Numbered from the stretch's first letter, positions 35,708-44,454 are shown. The stretch is DNA of 64,000 nt from Gillisia sp. UBA3175 (GCA_002364325.1 DEXV01000003.1:413320-477319); one strand, 5' to 3'. Notes: generated by a model not told the origin, from the sequence alone. Translations and numbers: made by a program.

Positions 35708-36799
35708 TTATTTAAAAATTACTTCCATTAGGATAACTTGATTAAGTTGCTCCCCTAAGGTATTAAAATTATTATCTGAAATTAATATAAGTGATCTATT
35801 TCCATTAGGAAGCAATGGTCCAAAAGTCATTCCTTCGACATTGTCAATTCCCTTTGTGAGTTTTTTCTTTACAGATTTAAAATCGAATACAAGTTGTTTA
35901 GTTGCTCTCTTATATTTTTCCTTTCTAAGATTTTTAAATTCTACTGTGTTTGTTGCTTCTTCTGCGTTCACTTCGAATATTCTAACTGTATTTCCTAAAC
36001 TTCCATGCCCTGCAGAAAAGGCTCTTTCCAAAACTAAGAATTTCTTTGGGGCGTATTCAATCAATTCAGTGAGTCCGTTCACAGCAAAATATTTCCAGGG
36101 TATTTTAGTGATCCCTTCCAATTCCATCACAAACTGATCTGTGGCTTGGCCGGTTTCTTTATTAAAATGTGTAATTCTAATAGGGGACTTGGTTGGGAAT
36201 AATTTGGGCTTGGACCCATCTAAAGTAAGTGGAAGTTCCATTCCTACCCAATAGCCTTCATTTGAATAGTCATGGGTTAATCCTTCGAATACCCCATTAT
36301 TTCTAGGCTTTTGTTTTCCTGTTGAAGTAAAGTAACTTGGAAGGTTAAAATTTCTAATAAAATCACCTTTAGAATTTACATAGAAAATAGATGGTTTTTG
36401 ATTTGCTTTTATTGCTCCTTCACTTGTAAGAAGTATAGTATTAGAATCTTGAATTCTTACCGATTCTAAGTCTAAGGTATTTGCTTTTAAAAAACCATTG
36501 GATCTATCTAATTGAATAAGCTTATTTATAAATATTGTATCAATTTGGTTTTGGGAGATTTTGATCTGAGCCTCATAAAATCTTGGATTTCCAGGATGAT
36601 CACAAACCAAATAATATTTATCCTCATGAAAATCTATTCCGGATAGTCCCCCAACCTTGGTTCCATCTACTTCTAGATCGCTGGATAAAACATAGTCATC
36701 CAAGTATCGTAGTTCTATATTTTTTGAAGTCAATTTTTTTGAAGTACCACAGGAAGTGAGTGTTGCCACTGCAAGGGTAAATAATAGTAGTTTTTTCAT
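35708..36799 (-). CDS. Phytase-like (esterase-like activity) lipoprotein
   Basis: 363 residues from the ATG at 36799, which gives a lipoprotein signal with Cys17 (TLTSC); the longer frame from 36859 has no sensible N-terminus. The body matches the 'esterase-like activity of phytase' beta-propeller family: VGGLSGIDFHEDKYYLVCDH, NNGVFEGLTHDYSNEGYWVG and the late NVEGMTFGPLLPNGNRSLIL. Catalytic detail is not secure. Paired with the histidine phosphatase downstream (3-base gap). Probably an outer-membrane enzyme in phosphate or ester scavenging. Confidence 0.82.
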   Translation of the reverse strand: MKKLLLFTLAVATLTSCGTSKKLTSKNIELRYLDDYVLSSDLEVDGTKVGGLSGIDFHEDKYYLVCDHPGNPRFYEAQIKISQNQIDTIFINKLIQLDRSNGFLKANTLDLESVRIQDSNTILLTSEGAIKANQKPSIFYVNSKGDFIRNFNLPSYFTSTGKQKPRNNGVFEGLTHDYSNEGYWVGMELPLTLDGSKPKLFPTKSPIRITHFNKETGQATDQFVMELEGITKIPWKYFAVNGLTELIEYAPKKFLVLERAFSAGHGSLGNTVRIFEVNAEEATNTVEFKNLRKEKYKRATKQLVFDFKSVKKKLTKGIDNVEGMTFGPLLPNGNRSLILISDNNFNTLGEQLNQVILMEVIFK

Positions 36800-36852
36800 T
36801 ATATGGATAAAGGGTAAAAATAACAAATCCTTAAGATAAAAATAGGAGTTTC

Positions 36853-36887
36853 TTGACACAATAAAGAAATACTAAATCTTAGATTTG
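36853..36887 (+). promoter_or_regulatory. Candidate promoter of csbD
   Basis: TTG (36853-36855, within TTGACA) lies 24 bases before TAGATTTG (36880-36887), a full TAnnTTTG match. The spacer is 1 base beyond the 17-23 reported for flavobacteria, so this is a fair but not perfect fit. Leader about 21 bases. Confidence 0.5.
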
Positions 36888-36913
36888 ATTATTATTAACT
36901 AAAAAACCAGATT

Positions 36914-37099
36914 ATGAATAATGACCAGATTGAAGGAAAATGGAAACAAGTTAAAGGTGAATTCAAACAAAAATACGGGAAACTCACCGATGATGATGTA
37001 ACTTACTCTGAAGGTAAGTTTGACGAAATGATGGGACGTTTACAAGAAAAGACTGGTAAAACCAAAGAGGAATTACGAGACGAAATAGATAAGTGGTAG
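36914..37099 (+). CDS. CsbD family stress protein
   Basis: 61 residues, MNNDQIEGKWKQVKGEFKQK at the start and GRLQEKTGKTKEELRDEID at the end, both standard CsbD helices. CsbD proteins are small, soluble and induced in general stress in many bacteria; the molecular role is not known. A strong terminator follows at once, and this terminator is duplicated 2.3 kb downstream beside clpB. Confidence 0.93.
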   Translation: MNNDQIEGKWKQVKGEFKQKYGKLTDDDVTYSEGKFDEMMGRLQEKTGKTKEELRDEIDKW

Positions 37100-37102
37100 A
37101 TG

Positions 37103-37157
37103 ATAGATCTCCGCTTATTGAAAAAGGCTGCTTATTTTATTAAGCAGCCTTTTTTTT
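37103..37157 (+). repeat. Direct repeat, left copy (csbD terminator region)
   Basis: This segment and 39432-39484 share ATAG..CTC..C.TTATTG in front of the same terminator stem. The 20 bases ttattgaaaaaggctgctta (37115-37134 and 39444-39463) are identical and the right arm matches again over 17 bases; only the 6-base loop and a few flanking bases differ. The two copies flank glpD and a pseudogene. Confidence 0.75.
37121..37157 (+). terminator. Terminator of csbD
   Basis: Stem AAAAAGGCTGCTTA (37121-37134) with TAAGCAGCCTTTTT (37141-37154) around a 6-base loop, followed by more T to 37157. Lies 21 bases after the csbD stop. Confidence 0.9.
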
Positions 37158-37452
37158 ATAAATACTCCCAACGTAAAGCTTAGCTTGTTTCAGCCTCTAC
37201 CTAGTTTTATCTTCAAATTGATCCAAAATTATCCCGATTCTTAGGGAGTAGGAGGACTTGGTTTTCTTTTATAAAGTTTATGTTTCAAAAGTGACTCAAG
37301 AAATAGACGTAATTTCATGAAAACACACAAAAAAATTGATGTAATTATTAGCATCTTGCTACTAAATTCCTGTGATATATTTAGATAACTTTAATTAAAA
37401 AGATTGCTGAAAAAATGACATTAAAAAAAATCGAGAAGTAGATACTTTTTTT
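37158..37452. other. AT-rich gap between csbD terminator and glpD
   Basis: About 295 bases with no recognisable gene. The glpD promoter should lie here, but no TAnnTTTG box sits at a fitting distance. A 25-codon frame on the minus strand (37241-37318, ending KPSPPTP) is the only short open frame that looks at all protein-like; I see no ribosome site or homology for it and leave it as unproven. Confidence 0.5.
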
Positions 37453-39225
37453 ATGTCTAAAATAAAACCAAAAACACGTAAAATATATAACAGTTGGCTA
37501 AAAGAATTTGAGACAACGAAAAGTAAAAATATGGAAAAAACCAGCCAAGAGCTTATCCGTTTTTCGGTATTAGATCGCTACAAACAACTCAAAAAATTAA
37601 GCTCCGAAACCTTTGACATAATTATAATTGGTGGAGGTATTACAGGAGCTGGTATTGCTTTAGATGCAGCATCAAGAGGATTAAATGTCTGTTTGATTGA
37701 GAAAAACGACTTTGCTTCTGGTACGAGCAATAAATCTACAAAACTCATACATGGTGGTTTGCGTTATTTAAAACAATTAGAAATCGGGTTGGTACGCGAA
37801 TCGGGTTCTGAACGTGCAATTGTCCACAAATTAGCACCGCATCTTGTTATTCCGGAGAAAATGTTATTGCCTTTAATAGAAGGTGGTACTTATGGTAAAA
37901 TGATGACATCCATCGGTTTAAAAGTCTACGATTTATTAGCTAATGTTAGTGGTTCTGAAGCTCGTGAAATGTTGGATAAAAGGGAAACTTTAGACAAAGA
38001 ACCTTTGCTTAATGATAGCCTTGTTTTAGGAAGTGGCTATTATTCCGAATATAGAACTGATGATGCAAGATTAACAATTGAAATCTTAAAGAAAGCTTCA
38101 GAATTTGGAGCAACAATTATTAATTACTGCGAAATGGAATCTTTTGTTTACGACGGTCATTATAAAATTGAAAGTTTAAATTGTACTGACCATAACACGA
38201 AAAAAAAAATAAATTTATCAGCCAAGAATTTTGTCTCTGCTACTGGTCCTTGGGTAGATTTACTACGTAAAAAGGACCATTCAATGAACAATAAGTACCT
38301 GCACTTAACTAAAGGTGTTCATATTGTATTTCCGTATAATAAATTACCAATCAAACAATCTGTTTATTTTGATGTTGAAGGAGGTAGAATGATTTTTGCA
38401 ATTCCGAGAGGTCGTTGTACTTATGTTGGTACAACCGACACCAATTATAGTGGTGATTTAGAACACGTAGTGGCTACAAAAGCAGATGCGAAATACTTAC
38501 TAAATGCAATAAACCATTCCTTCCCAAATGTAAATTTATCCATTGAAGATATTGAATCTAATTGGGCTGGTTTACGTCCCTTAATTCATGAAGAAGACAA
38601 AGATCCCTCAGCATTATCAAGGAAAGACGAGATCTTTATTTCAGAAAGTGGCTTAATTTCAATTGCCGGGGGAAAGCTTACAGGTTATCGGAAAATGGCG
38701 AATCGTGTGATTGATTCGGTTTTAAAAACTATGTCTTCAAAACAAAAAGACAAGCTTAAAAAATCGGATACAGAGAATATTGCATTGGTTAATCCAAGTC
38801 TGGAAAATTCTAAAGAAGTAAATATATATATTAAAGAATTAGAAAAACTACTGGCAACTATGGGTATAAACGATCCTTATTATGCTTGGTATTTATGCAC
38901 CACTTTCGGTAAAAAAGCAGATACGATAATAGATAAGATGAATTTATTTATCGATGGTAAGCCAGAAGAAAAGTTGATTAGAGCAGAATTGTGGTATTGC
39001 ATTCACCATGAAATGACCAATAGTCTGGCAGATTTCTTCGTTCGTCGTACAGGTCGTTTGTATTTTAATATTGAGAGCGTTTTAAAATATAAAGATCTCA
39101 TTTTAGAAGATTTTATTACCTATTTAGAATGGGATGACAAACGTATTTCTTCAGAGGAAAAAACAATACAGTCATTATTGGATGATGCCACTACTTATTA
39201 TAACTCAGAATTTGAGTTATCTTAA
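37453..39225 (+). CDS. glpD: FAD-dependent glycerol-3-phosphate dehydrogenase
   Basis: 590 residues. FAD-binding Rossmann motif DIIIIGGGITGAGIALDAAS at residues 56-75, then SGTSNKSTKLIHGGLRYL, YYSEYRTDDARLTIE, IPRGRCTYVGTTDTNYSGDL and NWAGLRPLIHEEDKDPS, all GlpD features. It oxidises glycerol-3-phosphate to DHAP at the membrane and passes electrons to menaquinone. The frame starts at ATG 37453, giving a 55-residue lead that is longer than usual; an internal ATG at residue 27 is an alternative. No glpK or glpF is nearby, and the gene is bracketed by duplicated terminators, suggesting a separately acquired segment. Confidence 0.94.
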   Translation: MSKIKPKTRKIYNSWLKEFETTKSKNMEKTSQELIRFSVLDRYKQLKKLSSETFDIIIIGGGITGAGIALDAASRGLNVCLIEKNDFASGTSNKSTKLIHGGLRYLKQLEIGLVRESGSERAIVHKLAPHLVIPEKMLLPLIEGGTYGKMMTSIGLKVYDLLANVSGSEAREMLDKRETLDKEPLLNDSLVLGSGYYSEYRTDDARLTIEILKKASEFGATIINYCEMESFVYDGHYKIESLNCTDHNTKKKINLSAKNFVSATGPWVDLLRKKDHSMNNKYLHLTKGVHIVFPYNKLPIKQSVYFDVEGGRMIFAIPRGRCTYVGTTDTNYSGDLEHVVATKADAKYLLNAINHSFPNVNLSIEDIESNWAGLRPLIHEEDKDPSALSRKDEIFISESGLISIAGGKLTGYRKMANRVIDSVLKTMSSKQKDKLKKSDTENIALVNPSLENSKEVNIYIKELEKLLATMGINDPYYAWYLCTTFGKKADTIIDKMNLFIDGKPEEKLIRAELWYCIHHEMTNSLADFFVRRTGRLYFNIESVLKYKDLILEDFITYLEWDDKRISSEEKTIQSLLDDATTYYNSEFELS

Positions 39226-39228
39226 AAG

Positions 39229-39425
39229 ATGAATAATAAGTTTTTATAATTAGTGTTTTGTGTGGTGTTTAAATGCTTTAGCTGAAAAGAGATAGAGCAA
39301 ATATTGAGGTTAGTGTTGACGTATTTTATTCAGTAGTCGACCATGTTACGAAAACAATGGCTCATGATATTATATCCCCTCCTGTTGTAAGTCGAGTTTA
39401 TTTCTATCCTGATATTGCTGTTTAA
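39229..39425 (+). pseudogene. Decayed 5' fragment of a vanadium-haloperoxidase/PAP2-type lipoprotein gene
   Basis: An ATG 3 bases after the glpD stop begins a signal-like frame (MNNKFL, in-frame stop TAA at 39247-39249, then LVFCVVFKCFS). A frame change near 39280 continues as LKRDRANIEVSVDVFYSVVD, then HVTKTMAHDIISPPVVSRVY and FYPDIAV before TAA at 39423. From knowledge of the family, HDIxSPPVxSRxYxYPxIA is the typical N-terminal motif of bacterial vanadium-dependent haloperoxidase/PAP2 lipoproteins. Only about 65 of some 430 codons remain; the catalytic part is gone, cut off at the duplicated terminator. Recognition rests on motif memory, not a search. Confidence 0.7.
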
Positions 39426-39431
39426 AAAATT

Positions 39432-39484
39432 ATAGCTCTTCATTTATTGAAAAAGGCTGCTTAAAATATTAAGCAGCCTTTTTT
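39432..39484 (-). repeat. Direct repeat, right copy (clpB terminator region)
   Basis: Partner of 37103-37157 in the same orientation. It follows directly after the pseudogene's last stop. Identical over 20 bases before the loop and 17 after it, with about 14 of 18 matches further upstream. Confidence 0.75.
39450..39484 (-). terminator. Terminator of clpB
   Basis: Stem AAAAAGGCTGCTTA against TAAGCAGCCTTTTT. On the minus strand the stem is followed by TTTTT. It begins 2 bases after the clpB stop and would also stop transcripts from glpD. Confidence 0.85.
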
Positions 39485-39486
39485 AA

Positions 39487-42093
39487 TTACTCCTTATTTA
39501 TTAGTTCTTCTTGATTTCTGAAGACCAAGGTGTCGTTAAATTCATCCAGTAGAATAATACTATCGGTCTGTACTTTTCCAGATAGGATCTCTTTGGAAAG
39601 TTTATTTAAAACCTCACGCTGCAACACCCTTTTTACAGGCCTTGCTCCATATTGCGGATCGAAACCTTGTTTAGATAGATATTCCAACGCCTCTTTAGTG
39701 GCATCCAGAACGATTCCTTGTTTGGAAAGCATTTTTTTCAAGCCTTTAAGTTGGAGATCTACAATCTTTAAAATATCTTTTTTATTAAGTGGAGTAAATA
39801 GGATAATATCATCTATTCTATTAATAAATTCCGGTCGAACTGTTTGCTTTAATAAACCAAGAACTTCTATTTTTGCACTTTCCATTGCAGTATCCAAATC
39901 CTTCACAGTTTCAAATTTCTCCTGAATAATGCTAGAACCCATGTTGGAGGTCATAATTATTATAGTGTTCTTAAAATCTGCAAGTCTACCTTTGTTATCT
40001 GTTAGTCTACCTTCATCCAATACTTGAAGTAGAATATTAAAAGTGTCCGGATGTGCTTTTTCAATTTCATCTAAAAGAATTACAGAATATGGCTTTCTTC
40101 TAACTGCCTCTGTAAGCTGTCCACCTTCCTCATACCCGATGTATCCCGGAGGTGCTCCTACCAATCTGCTAACCGCATGACGCTCTTGATACTCACTCAT
40201 ATCTATTCTGGTCATCGCAGATTCATCATCAAAAAGATATTCTGCTAAAGCTTTAGCTAACTCGGTTTTTCCAACTCCCGTTGTACCTAAGAATAAGAAA
40301 GTTCCAATTGGTTTTTTCTGATCCTGTAATCCAGCTCGACTTCTTCGTACAGCATCACTCACCGCCTGGATGGCTTCTTCCTGACCAACCACTCTTTTAT
40401 GAAGTTCGTCTTCAAGCTTCAACAGTTTTTCACGCTCGCTCTGCAACATTTTGGTTACCGGAACACCGGTCCATTTGGCTACAACTTCAGCAATATCCTC
40501 GTAAGTAACTTCCTCCTTAATCAAGGTCTTACTATCTTGATTTGCTTCCATTTGCTGCTGCAGTTTTTCAAGACTTTCTTGAGCTTCTTTTATTTTGCCA
40601 TATCTAATCTCAGCTACTTTTCCATAGTCACCATCACGTTCGGCACGTTCAGCTTCCAACTTAAATTGTTCAATGTCAGATTTAGCCGATTGTATACTAT
40701 CTACAACTTCCTTTTCATTTTTCCAACGGGCATTTAGCTCGTTGCGTTCTTCTTTTAAATTTGCCAGATCTGCTGTTAGAAATTTTAATTTGGACTCGTC
40801 ATTCTCTCTCTTAATAGCTTCTATCTCGATCTCTAATTGAGTGACCTTTCTGTCCAGAACATCTAATTCCTCGGGTTTGGAGTTGATCTCCATTCTAATT
40901 TTTGAAGCCGCTTCATCCATTAGATCTATCGCTTTATCAGGCAAGAACCTATTGGTGATATACCGTTGAGATAATTCTACTGCAGCTATTATAGCCTCAT
41001 CTTTAATTCTCACTTTATGGTGAGTTTCATATTTTTCCTTTATTCCACGTAGAATAGAAATAGCACTCTCTGTATCTGGCTCATCTACAATCACTTTTTG
41101 AAACCGTCTTTCTAGAGCTTTATCTTTTTCGAAATATTTCTGATATTCGTCCAAGGTGGTTGCTCCAATAGCTCTTAACTCTCCACGCGCTAAGGCTGGC
41201 TTTAAAATATTAGCGGCGTCCATGGCTCCTTGGCCTCCACCTGCACCAACAAGTGTATGGATCTCGTCTATAAATAGCACAATATCACCTTCGCTTTCGG
41301 TAACTTCTTTGATGACGGCTTTTAATCGCTCCTCAAATTCTCCTTTATATTTTGCACCCGCTATTAAAGCTCCCATGTCTAAAGAGAATATTTGTTTATT
41401 CTTTAAATTTTCTGGAATATCCCCATCTATAATTCTATGTGCAAGACCTTCAGCAATTGCGGTTTTACCAACTCCGGGTTCTCCAACGAGCATAGGATTA
41501 TTCTTAGTCCTTCTGGAAAGGATCTGAAGCACTCTTCTAATTTCCTCATCTCTACCAATTACGGGATCTAATTTTCCTTCTTCAGCAAGTTTATTCAGGT
41601 TCTTGGCGTATTTATTTAAGGAGTTATAGGTTTCCTCTGCACTTTGAGAAGTAACTCGGTCTCCTTTTCGCAATTCTTCAATCGCTGCTTTTAAGTTCTT
41701 TTCCGTAGCACCTTGATCTTTCATGATCTGGGCAACCTTACTGGAAGATTTAAATATTGCAAGAATAAGATGCTCTATAGAAACATACTCATCTTTCATT
41801 TTATTGGCTATGCTACTGGCTTCAGTTAAAGTTGTAGAAGCAGTTCTAGAAAGCATGGTCTCACCGCCAGTTACTTTTTGGAAATTCTCTAAGGTCTTAT
41901 CCAGTATCTGAGTAAAAAGCCCAATATTTATATTTAATTTTTTCAATAAAAAAGGAGTCACATTTTCGTCCACTATTGTTATGGATTTAAAAATATGTTC
42001 GTTTTCTATTTGCTGATGGCCTAACTCCTGCGCAAGTTGATGTGCTTGCTGGATCGCCTCCTGAGATTTTATAGTGAAATTATTAAAGTTCAT
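39487..42093 (-). CDS. clpB: ATP-dependent disaggregase ClpB
   Basis: 868 residues, full length for ClpB. N-terminal Clp domain ([20 protein letters not shown]), first AAA+ with Walker [14 protein letters not shown] near residue 205 and Walker [16 protein letters not shown], the coiled-coil M domain (about 400-530), second AAA+ with [14 protein letters not shown] near residue 605, and the C-terminal D2 region. With DnaK it pulls apart protein aggregates after heat stress. The upstream gap holds perfect inverted repeats that may be its stress-control site. No ClpP-binding IGF loop is seen, as expected. Confidence 0.97.
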   Translation of the reverse strand: MNFNNFTIKSQEAIQQAHQLAQELGHQQIENEHIFKSITIVDENVTPFLLKKLNINIGLFTQILDKTLENFQKVTGGETMLSRTASTTLTEASSIANKMKDEYVSIEHLILAIFKSSSKVAQIMKDQGATEKNLKAAIEELRKGDRVTSQSAEETYNSLNKYAKNLNKLAEEGKLDPVIGRDEEIRRVLQILSRRTKNNPMLVGEPGVGKTAIAEGLAHRIIDGDIPENLKNKQIFSLDMGALIAGAKYKGEFEERLKAVIKEVTESEGDIVLFIDEIHTLVGAGGGQGAMDAANILKPALARGELRAIGATTLDEYQKYFEKDKALERRFQKVIVDEPDTESAISILRGIKEKYETHHKVRIKDEAIIAAVELSQRYITNRFLPDKAIDLMDEAASKIRMEINSKPEELDVLDRKVTQLEIEIEAIKRENDESKLKFLTADLANLKEERNELNARWKNEKEVVDSIQSAKSDIEQFKLEAERAERDGDYGKVAEIRYGKIKEAQESLEKLQQQMEANQDSKTLIKEEVTYEDIAEVVAKWTGVPVTKMLQSEREKLLKLEDELHKRVVGQEEAIQAVSDAVRRSRAGLQDQKKPIGTFLFLGTTGVGKTELAKALAEYLFDDESAMTRIDMSEYQERHAVSRLVGAPPGYIGYEEGGQLTEAVRRKPYSVILLDEIEKAHPDTFNILLQVLDEGRLTDNKGRLADFKNTIIIMTSNMGSSIIQEKFETVKDLDTAMESAKIEVLGLLKQTVRPEFINRIDDIILFTPLNKKDILKIVDLQLKGLKKMLSKQGIVLDATKEALEYLSKQGFDPQYGARPVKRVLQREVLNKLSKEILSGKVQTDSIILLDEFNDTLVFRNQEELINKE

Positions 42094-42153
42094 AGGTCAC
42101 ATTTTAATTATATCGATGGAATAACAAAGCACATACCAGCGAAATAACACCGT

Positions 42154-42195
42154 CAAAATGTCTGTTATCGCAAGGTTTTATCAGACATTTTGTCT
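42154..42195. promoter_or_regulatory. Inverted repeat and palindrome in the clpB-ytxJ gap
   Basis: CAAAATGTCTG (42154-42164) is perfectly inverted as CAGACATTTTG (42182-42192) with a 17-base spacer. The right half is itself a palindrome, AGACA-TTT-TGTCT (42183-42195), and the left half is an imperfect version. It lies about 60 bases upstream of clpB and about 130 bases upstream of ytxJ. Two copies of a palindrome facing each other fit a cooperative stress regulator; the protein is unknown. Confidence 0.55.
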
Positions 42196-42265
42196 CCCCT
42201 AATATTATATAAGTTACGTATTTAGAATCCGTTTTTACATTTCATTACATAAACTTTAGTAAAGA

Positions 42266-42301
42266 TTTGGAACATTTAATTATAATGATGACCTATTTTT
42301 G
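42266..42301 (+). promoter_or_regulatory. Candidate promoter of ytxJ
   Basis: TTTG (42266-42269) and TATTTTTG (42294-42301, full TAnnTTTG match) with a 24-base spacer, slightly long. Leader about 16 bases to the ATG at 42323. Confidence 0.5.
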
Positions 42302-42322
42302 CACTCTAAATTAAAACGGATT

Positions 42323-42718
42323 ATGGGATTTTTTGATAAAATGTTTAAAGCTGAAGATAAAGGAGATAAGTTGGATAAACCAGGAGTGCCTTGGATTCAA
42401 TTGGATTCATTAGAAATGTTAGAACAAGTTGATGCTGAATCTTATAATCAACCTGTTGCAATTTTAAAACACTCCACATCCTGTGGAATTAGTAGAATGG
42501 TTTTAAGACAATTTGAAAAGGACTATGATCTAGAACCAGATTCGGTAAAGTTATATTTTCTTGACCTTTTAAGATTTAGAGAAATTTCTAATAGAATAGC
42601 TTCTAAATTTAATGTGCCTCATGAAAGCCCCCAATTAATTATTTTAAAAGATGGCAAAGTAGTTCATGATTCCTCTCACAGTGCAATCGAGGTGAATTCA
42701 ATTAAAATGGCTATTTAA
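42323..42718 (+). CDS. ytxJ: Bacillithiol-linked thioredoxin-like protein YtxJ (BrxC-type)
   Basis: 131 residues from ATG 42323; the longer frame from TTG 42299 would lie across the promoter box. The YtxJ fold motif HSTSCGISRMV (single active cysteine, TSCGIS type) and the late SPQLIILKDGKVVHDSSHS strand are clear. Family members are monothiol bacilliredoxins that remove bacillithiol from modified proteins. bshB1, a bacillithiol-synthesis gene, is elsewhere in this window (54615), consistent with the host using this thiol. Divergent from clpB across an inverted-repeat region, so both may be stress genes. Confidence 0.87.
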   Translation: MGFFDKMFKAEDKGDKLDKPGVPWIQLDSLEMLEQVDAESYNQPVAILKHSTSCGISRMVLRQFEKDYDLEPDSVKLYFLDLLRFREISNRIASKFNVPHESPQLIILKDGKVVHDSSHSAIEVNSIKMAI

Positions 42719-42853
42719 TTTAACACGTAAAATTTCATAAAATTTTCTTTTGTAAGACTTTTGTAGGATAGGTTAAAGTCCTAATAAACTCCCTTGAATA
42801 CGAGTGGTTGTCTATTATCTTAACTTTATTATTAACCATTTAAATTTATTATC

Positions 42854-42973
42854 ATGGAACATCAAAAAGATCCACAAAAAAAAGATCAGAAAGAGAATCA
42901 ACAATCTGGTTCCAAAAGTCAGCCTAAAAAGCAAGAGGATCATAAAAAAGGTCCCGAAAGCCCAAGAAGATAA
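42854..42973 (+). CDS. 39-residue hydrophilic, probably disordered small protein
   Basis: An ATG at 42854 opens a 39-codon frame rich in K, Q, E and D with no hydrophobic residues to speak of (starts MEHQKDPQKKDQKENQQ, ends GPESPRR). Codons fit the surrounding style. A hairpin terminator begins 23 bases after the stop, and about 135 bases of leader separate it from ytxJ. These two facts support a real gene, perhaps a stress or desiccation-type disordered peptide. I know no named family for it. Confidence 0.55.
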   Translation: MEHQKDPQKKDQKENQQSGSKSQPKKQEDHKKGPESPRR

Positions 42974-42995
42974 TTAGGGTTTATTAATTTGAAAG

Positions 42996-43033
42996 AAAAA
43001 TGGTTATCTAATACTAATTAGATAGCCATTTTT
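42996..43033. terminator. Hairpin terminator shared by the small gene and fahA
   Basis: 17-bp arms (42996-43012 and 43017-43033), one mismatch (position 43005/43025), 4-base loop; A-run and T-run flank the stem so it can work on both strands. Confidence 0.8.
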
Positions 43034-43049
43034 TTATGTTTAAAATCAA

Positions 43050-44345
43050 TTATTTTTTCTTGGTTTGAGGCTCGTAAACAGGTAAAAGTTTGGTGCTTAC
43101 TTCACCAAATCCAATCCTTCTGTCCTTTCCTTCACAGTATCCACGCATTATTACGGTGTCGTTATCTTCAATAAATTTACGCTCGCTACCATCATTTAAT
43201 TTCACAGGTTTTTCTCCTCTCCAGGATAATTCTAGCATAGACCCAAAAGAATCTGGGGTTGGTCCAGAAATTGTTCCAGATCCCATCATATCTCCAGAAT
43301 TTACAGGACAACCGTTAATAGTGTGATGTGCCAATTGTTGGCTCATATTCCAATACATATATTTAAAATTAGACCTAGAAACTGTAGTTTCCTCTTTGCC
43401 TTCAGGCTTTATCGCAACTTCAAGATTAATATTGAAACTTTTCTTTCCTTTAGTTTGAAGATAAGGTAATAATTCCTTTTCAGGTTCAGGACTTTTTAAT
43501 CTAAAGGGTTCTAATGCATCCAAGGTTACAATCCAGGGAGAAATAGAGGATGCAAAATTCTTTGCCAAAAAGGGTCCAAGTGGCACATATTCCCATTTTT
43601 GTATATCTCTTGCGCTCCAGTCATTGAATAATACCATACCAAAGATATAATCTTCAGCTTCATCTATAGGGATAGGTTCTCCTATAGGATTACCATCTGT
43701 AGTAATAAATGCCATTTCCAATTCAAAATCTACCAATTTAGAAGGTCCAAAAACAGGTTCTGTTGCTCCATTAGGCATGGTTTGCCCTTGTGGTCTATGT
43801 ACAGGGATTCCACTTGGAATTATAGAAGAACTTCTTCCATGATATCCCACAGGAATGTGTAGCCAGTTTGGTAATAAGGCATTATCTGGATCACGAAACA
43901 TGGTCCCAACATTTGTAGCATGCTCCTTGCTTGAATAGAAATCTGTGTAATCACCTACTTGTACCGGTAATTGCATCTCAATTTCATCAAGGGTAAAAAG
44001 AACTGTATTTCGATGGTCTTGATTATCTTTTAGCTGATTATTTTTTGAGTCAAAAATATCCGCAATTCGGTTTCTCACCAAACGCCAGGTTTTCTTACCA
44101 TCAGATATAAAATCGTTTAAAGTATCTTGAAGAAAAATATCATCGGTTAGAGGGATTCCATCAAAATATCCTAATTGATGTAGGGCACCAAGATCAATGG
44201 CATAATCACCAATTCTGGTCCCGATAGTTACAATATCATCTCTAGTTAAAAATACACCGAAGGGAATATTTTGAATAGGGAAATCTGTATTTTTCGGAAT
44301 GTCCAGCCAGGTTTTTCTTTTAGGATCATTTGCTGTAATAGGCAT
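43050..44345 (-). CDS. fahA: Fumarylacetoacetase
   Basis: 431 residues from ATG 44345; an extra 19 residues from a TTG at 44402 look like read-back into the leader. Matches Fah: QNIPFGVFLTRDD, GYHGRSSSIIPSG, FELEMAFITTDGN (metal ligands), FNDWSARDIQKWEYVPLGPF and GSGTISGPTPDSFGSMLELS. It splits fumarylacetoacetate to fumarate and acetoacetate, the last step of tyrosine breakdown. Other hmg/hpd genes are not in view. Divergent from glyA. Confidence 0.95.
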   Translation of the reverse strand: MPITANDPKRKTWLDIPKNTDFPIQNIPFGVFLTRDDIVTIGTRIGDYAIDLGALHQLGYFDGIPLTDDIFLQDTLNDFISDGKKTWRLVRNRIADIFDSKNNQLKDNQDHRNTVLFTLDEIEMQLPVQVGDYTDFYSSKEHATNVGTMFRDPDNALLPNWLHIPVGYHGRSSSIIPSGIPVHRPQGQTMPNGATEPVFGPSKLVDFELEMAFITTDGNPIGEPIPIDEAEDYIFGMVLFNDWSARDIQKWEYVPLGPFLAKNFASSISPWIVTLDALEPFRLKSPEPEKELLPYLQTKGKKSFNINLEVAIKPEGKEETTVSRSNFKYMYWNMSQQLAHHTINGCPVNSGDMMGSGTISGPTPDSFGSMLELSWRGEKPVKLNDGSERKFIEDNDTVIMRGYCEGKDRRIGFGEVSTKLLPVYEPQTKKK

Positions 44346-44420
44346 ATAATTTTTGGTTTTATTCTTAATTCTATTGATTTCAAATATATTATTTTCCAGC
44401 AATTAACCGATTGGAATTAT

Positions 44421-44428
44421 TACTTTTG
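44421..44428 (+). promoter_or_regulatory. Candidate -7 box for glyA
   Basis: TACTTTTG matches TAnnTTTG and would give a 21-base leader. A clear -33 TTG is not at the right distance. Confidence 0.4.
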
Positions 44429-44454
44429 AGGAATATTTAACGTAAAAAATTACC

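Noticed and set aside
36800..36859. N-terminal extension of the phytase-like gene
   Set aside because: The lipoprotein signal starts at the ATG at 36799; the extra 20 residues would put it internally.
37158..37452. Promoter of glpD with a TAnnTTTG box
   Set aside because: No copy at a fitting distance from the glpD start; TACTTTTT near 37440 lacks the final G.
42994..43033. CRISPR-like repeat
   Set aside because: A single inverted repeat between genes; there are no spaced direct repeats anywhere in the window.
44346..44402. TTG-initiated extension of fahA
   Set aside because: Nineteen extra residues (MLENNIFEINRIKNKTKNY) look like leader sequence; family members begin near the MPITANDP start.
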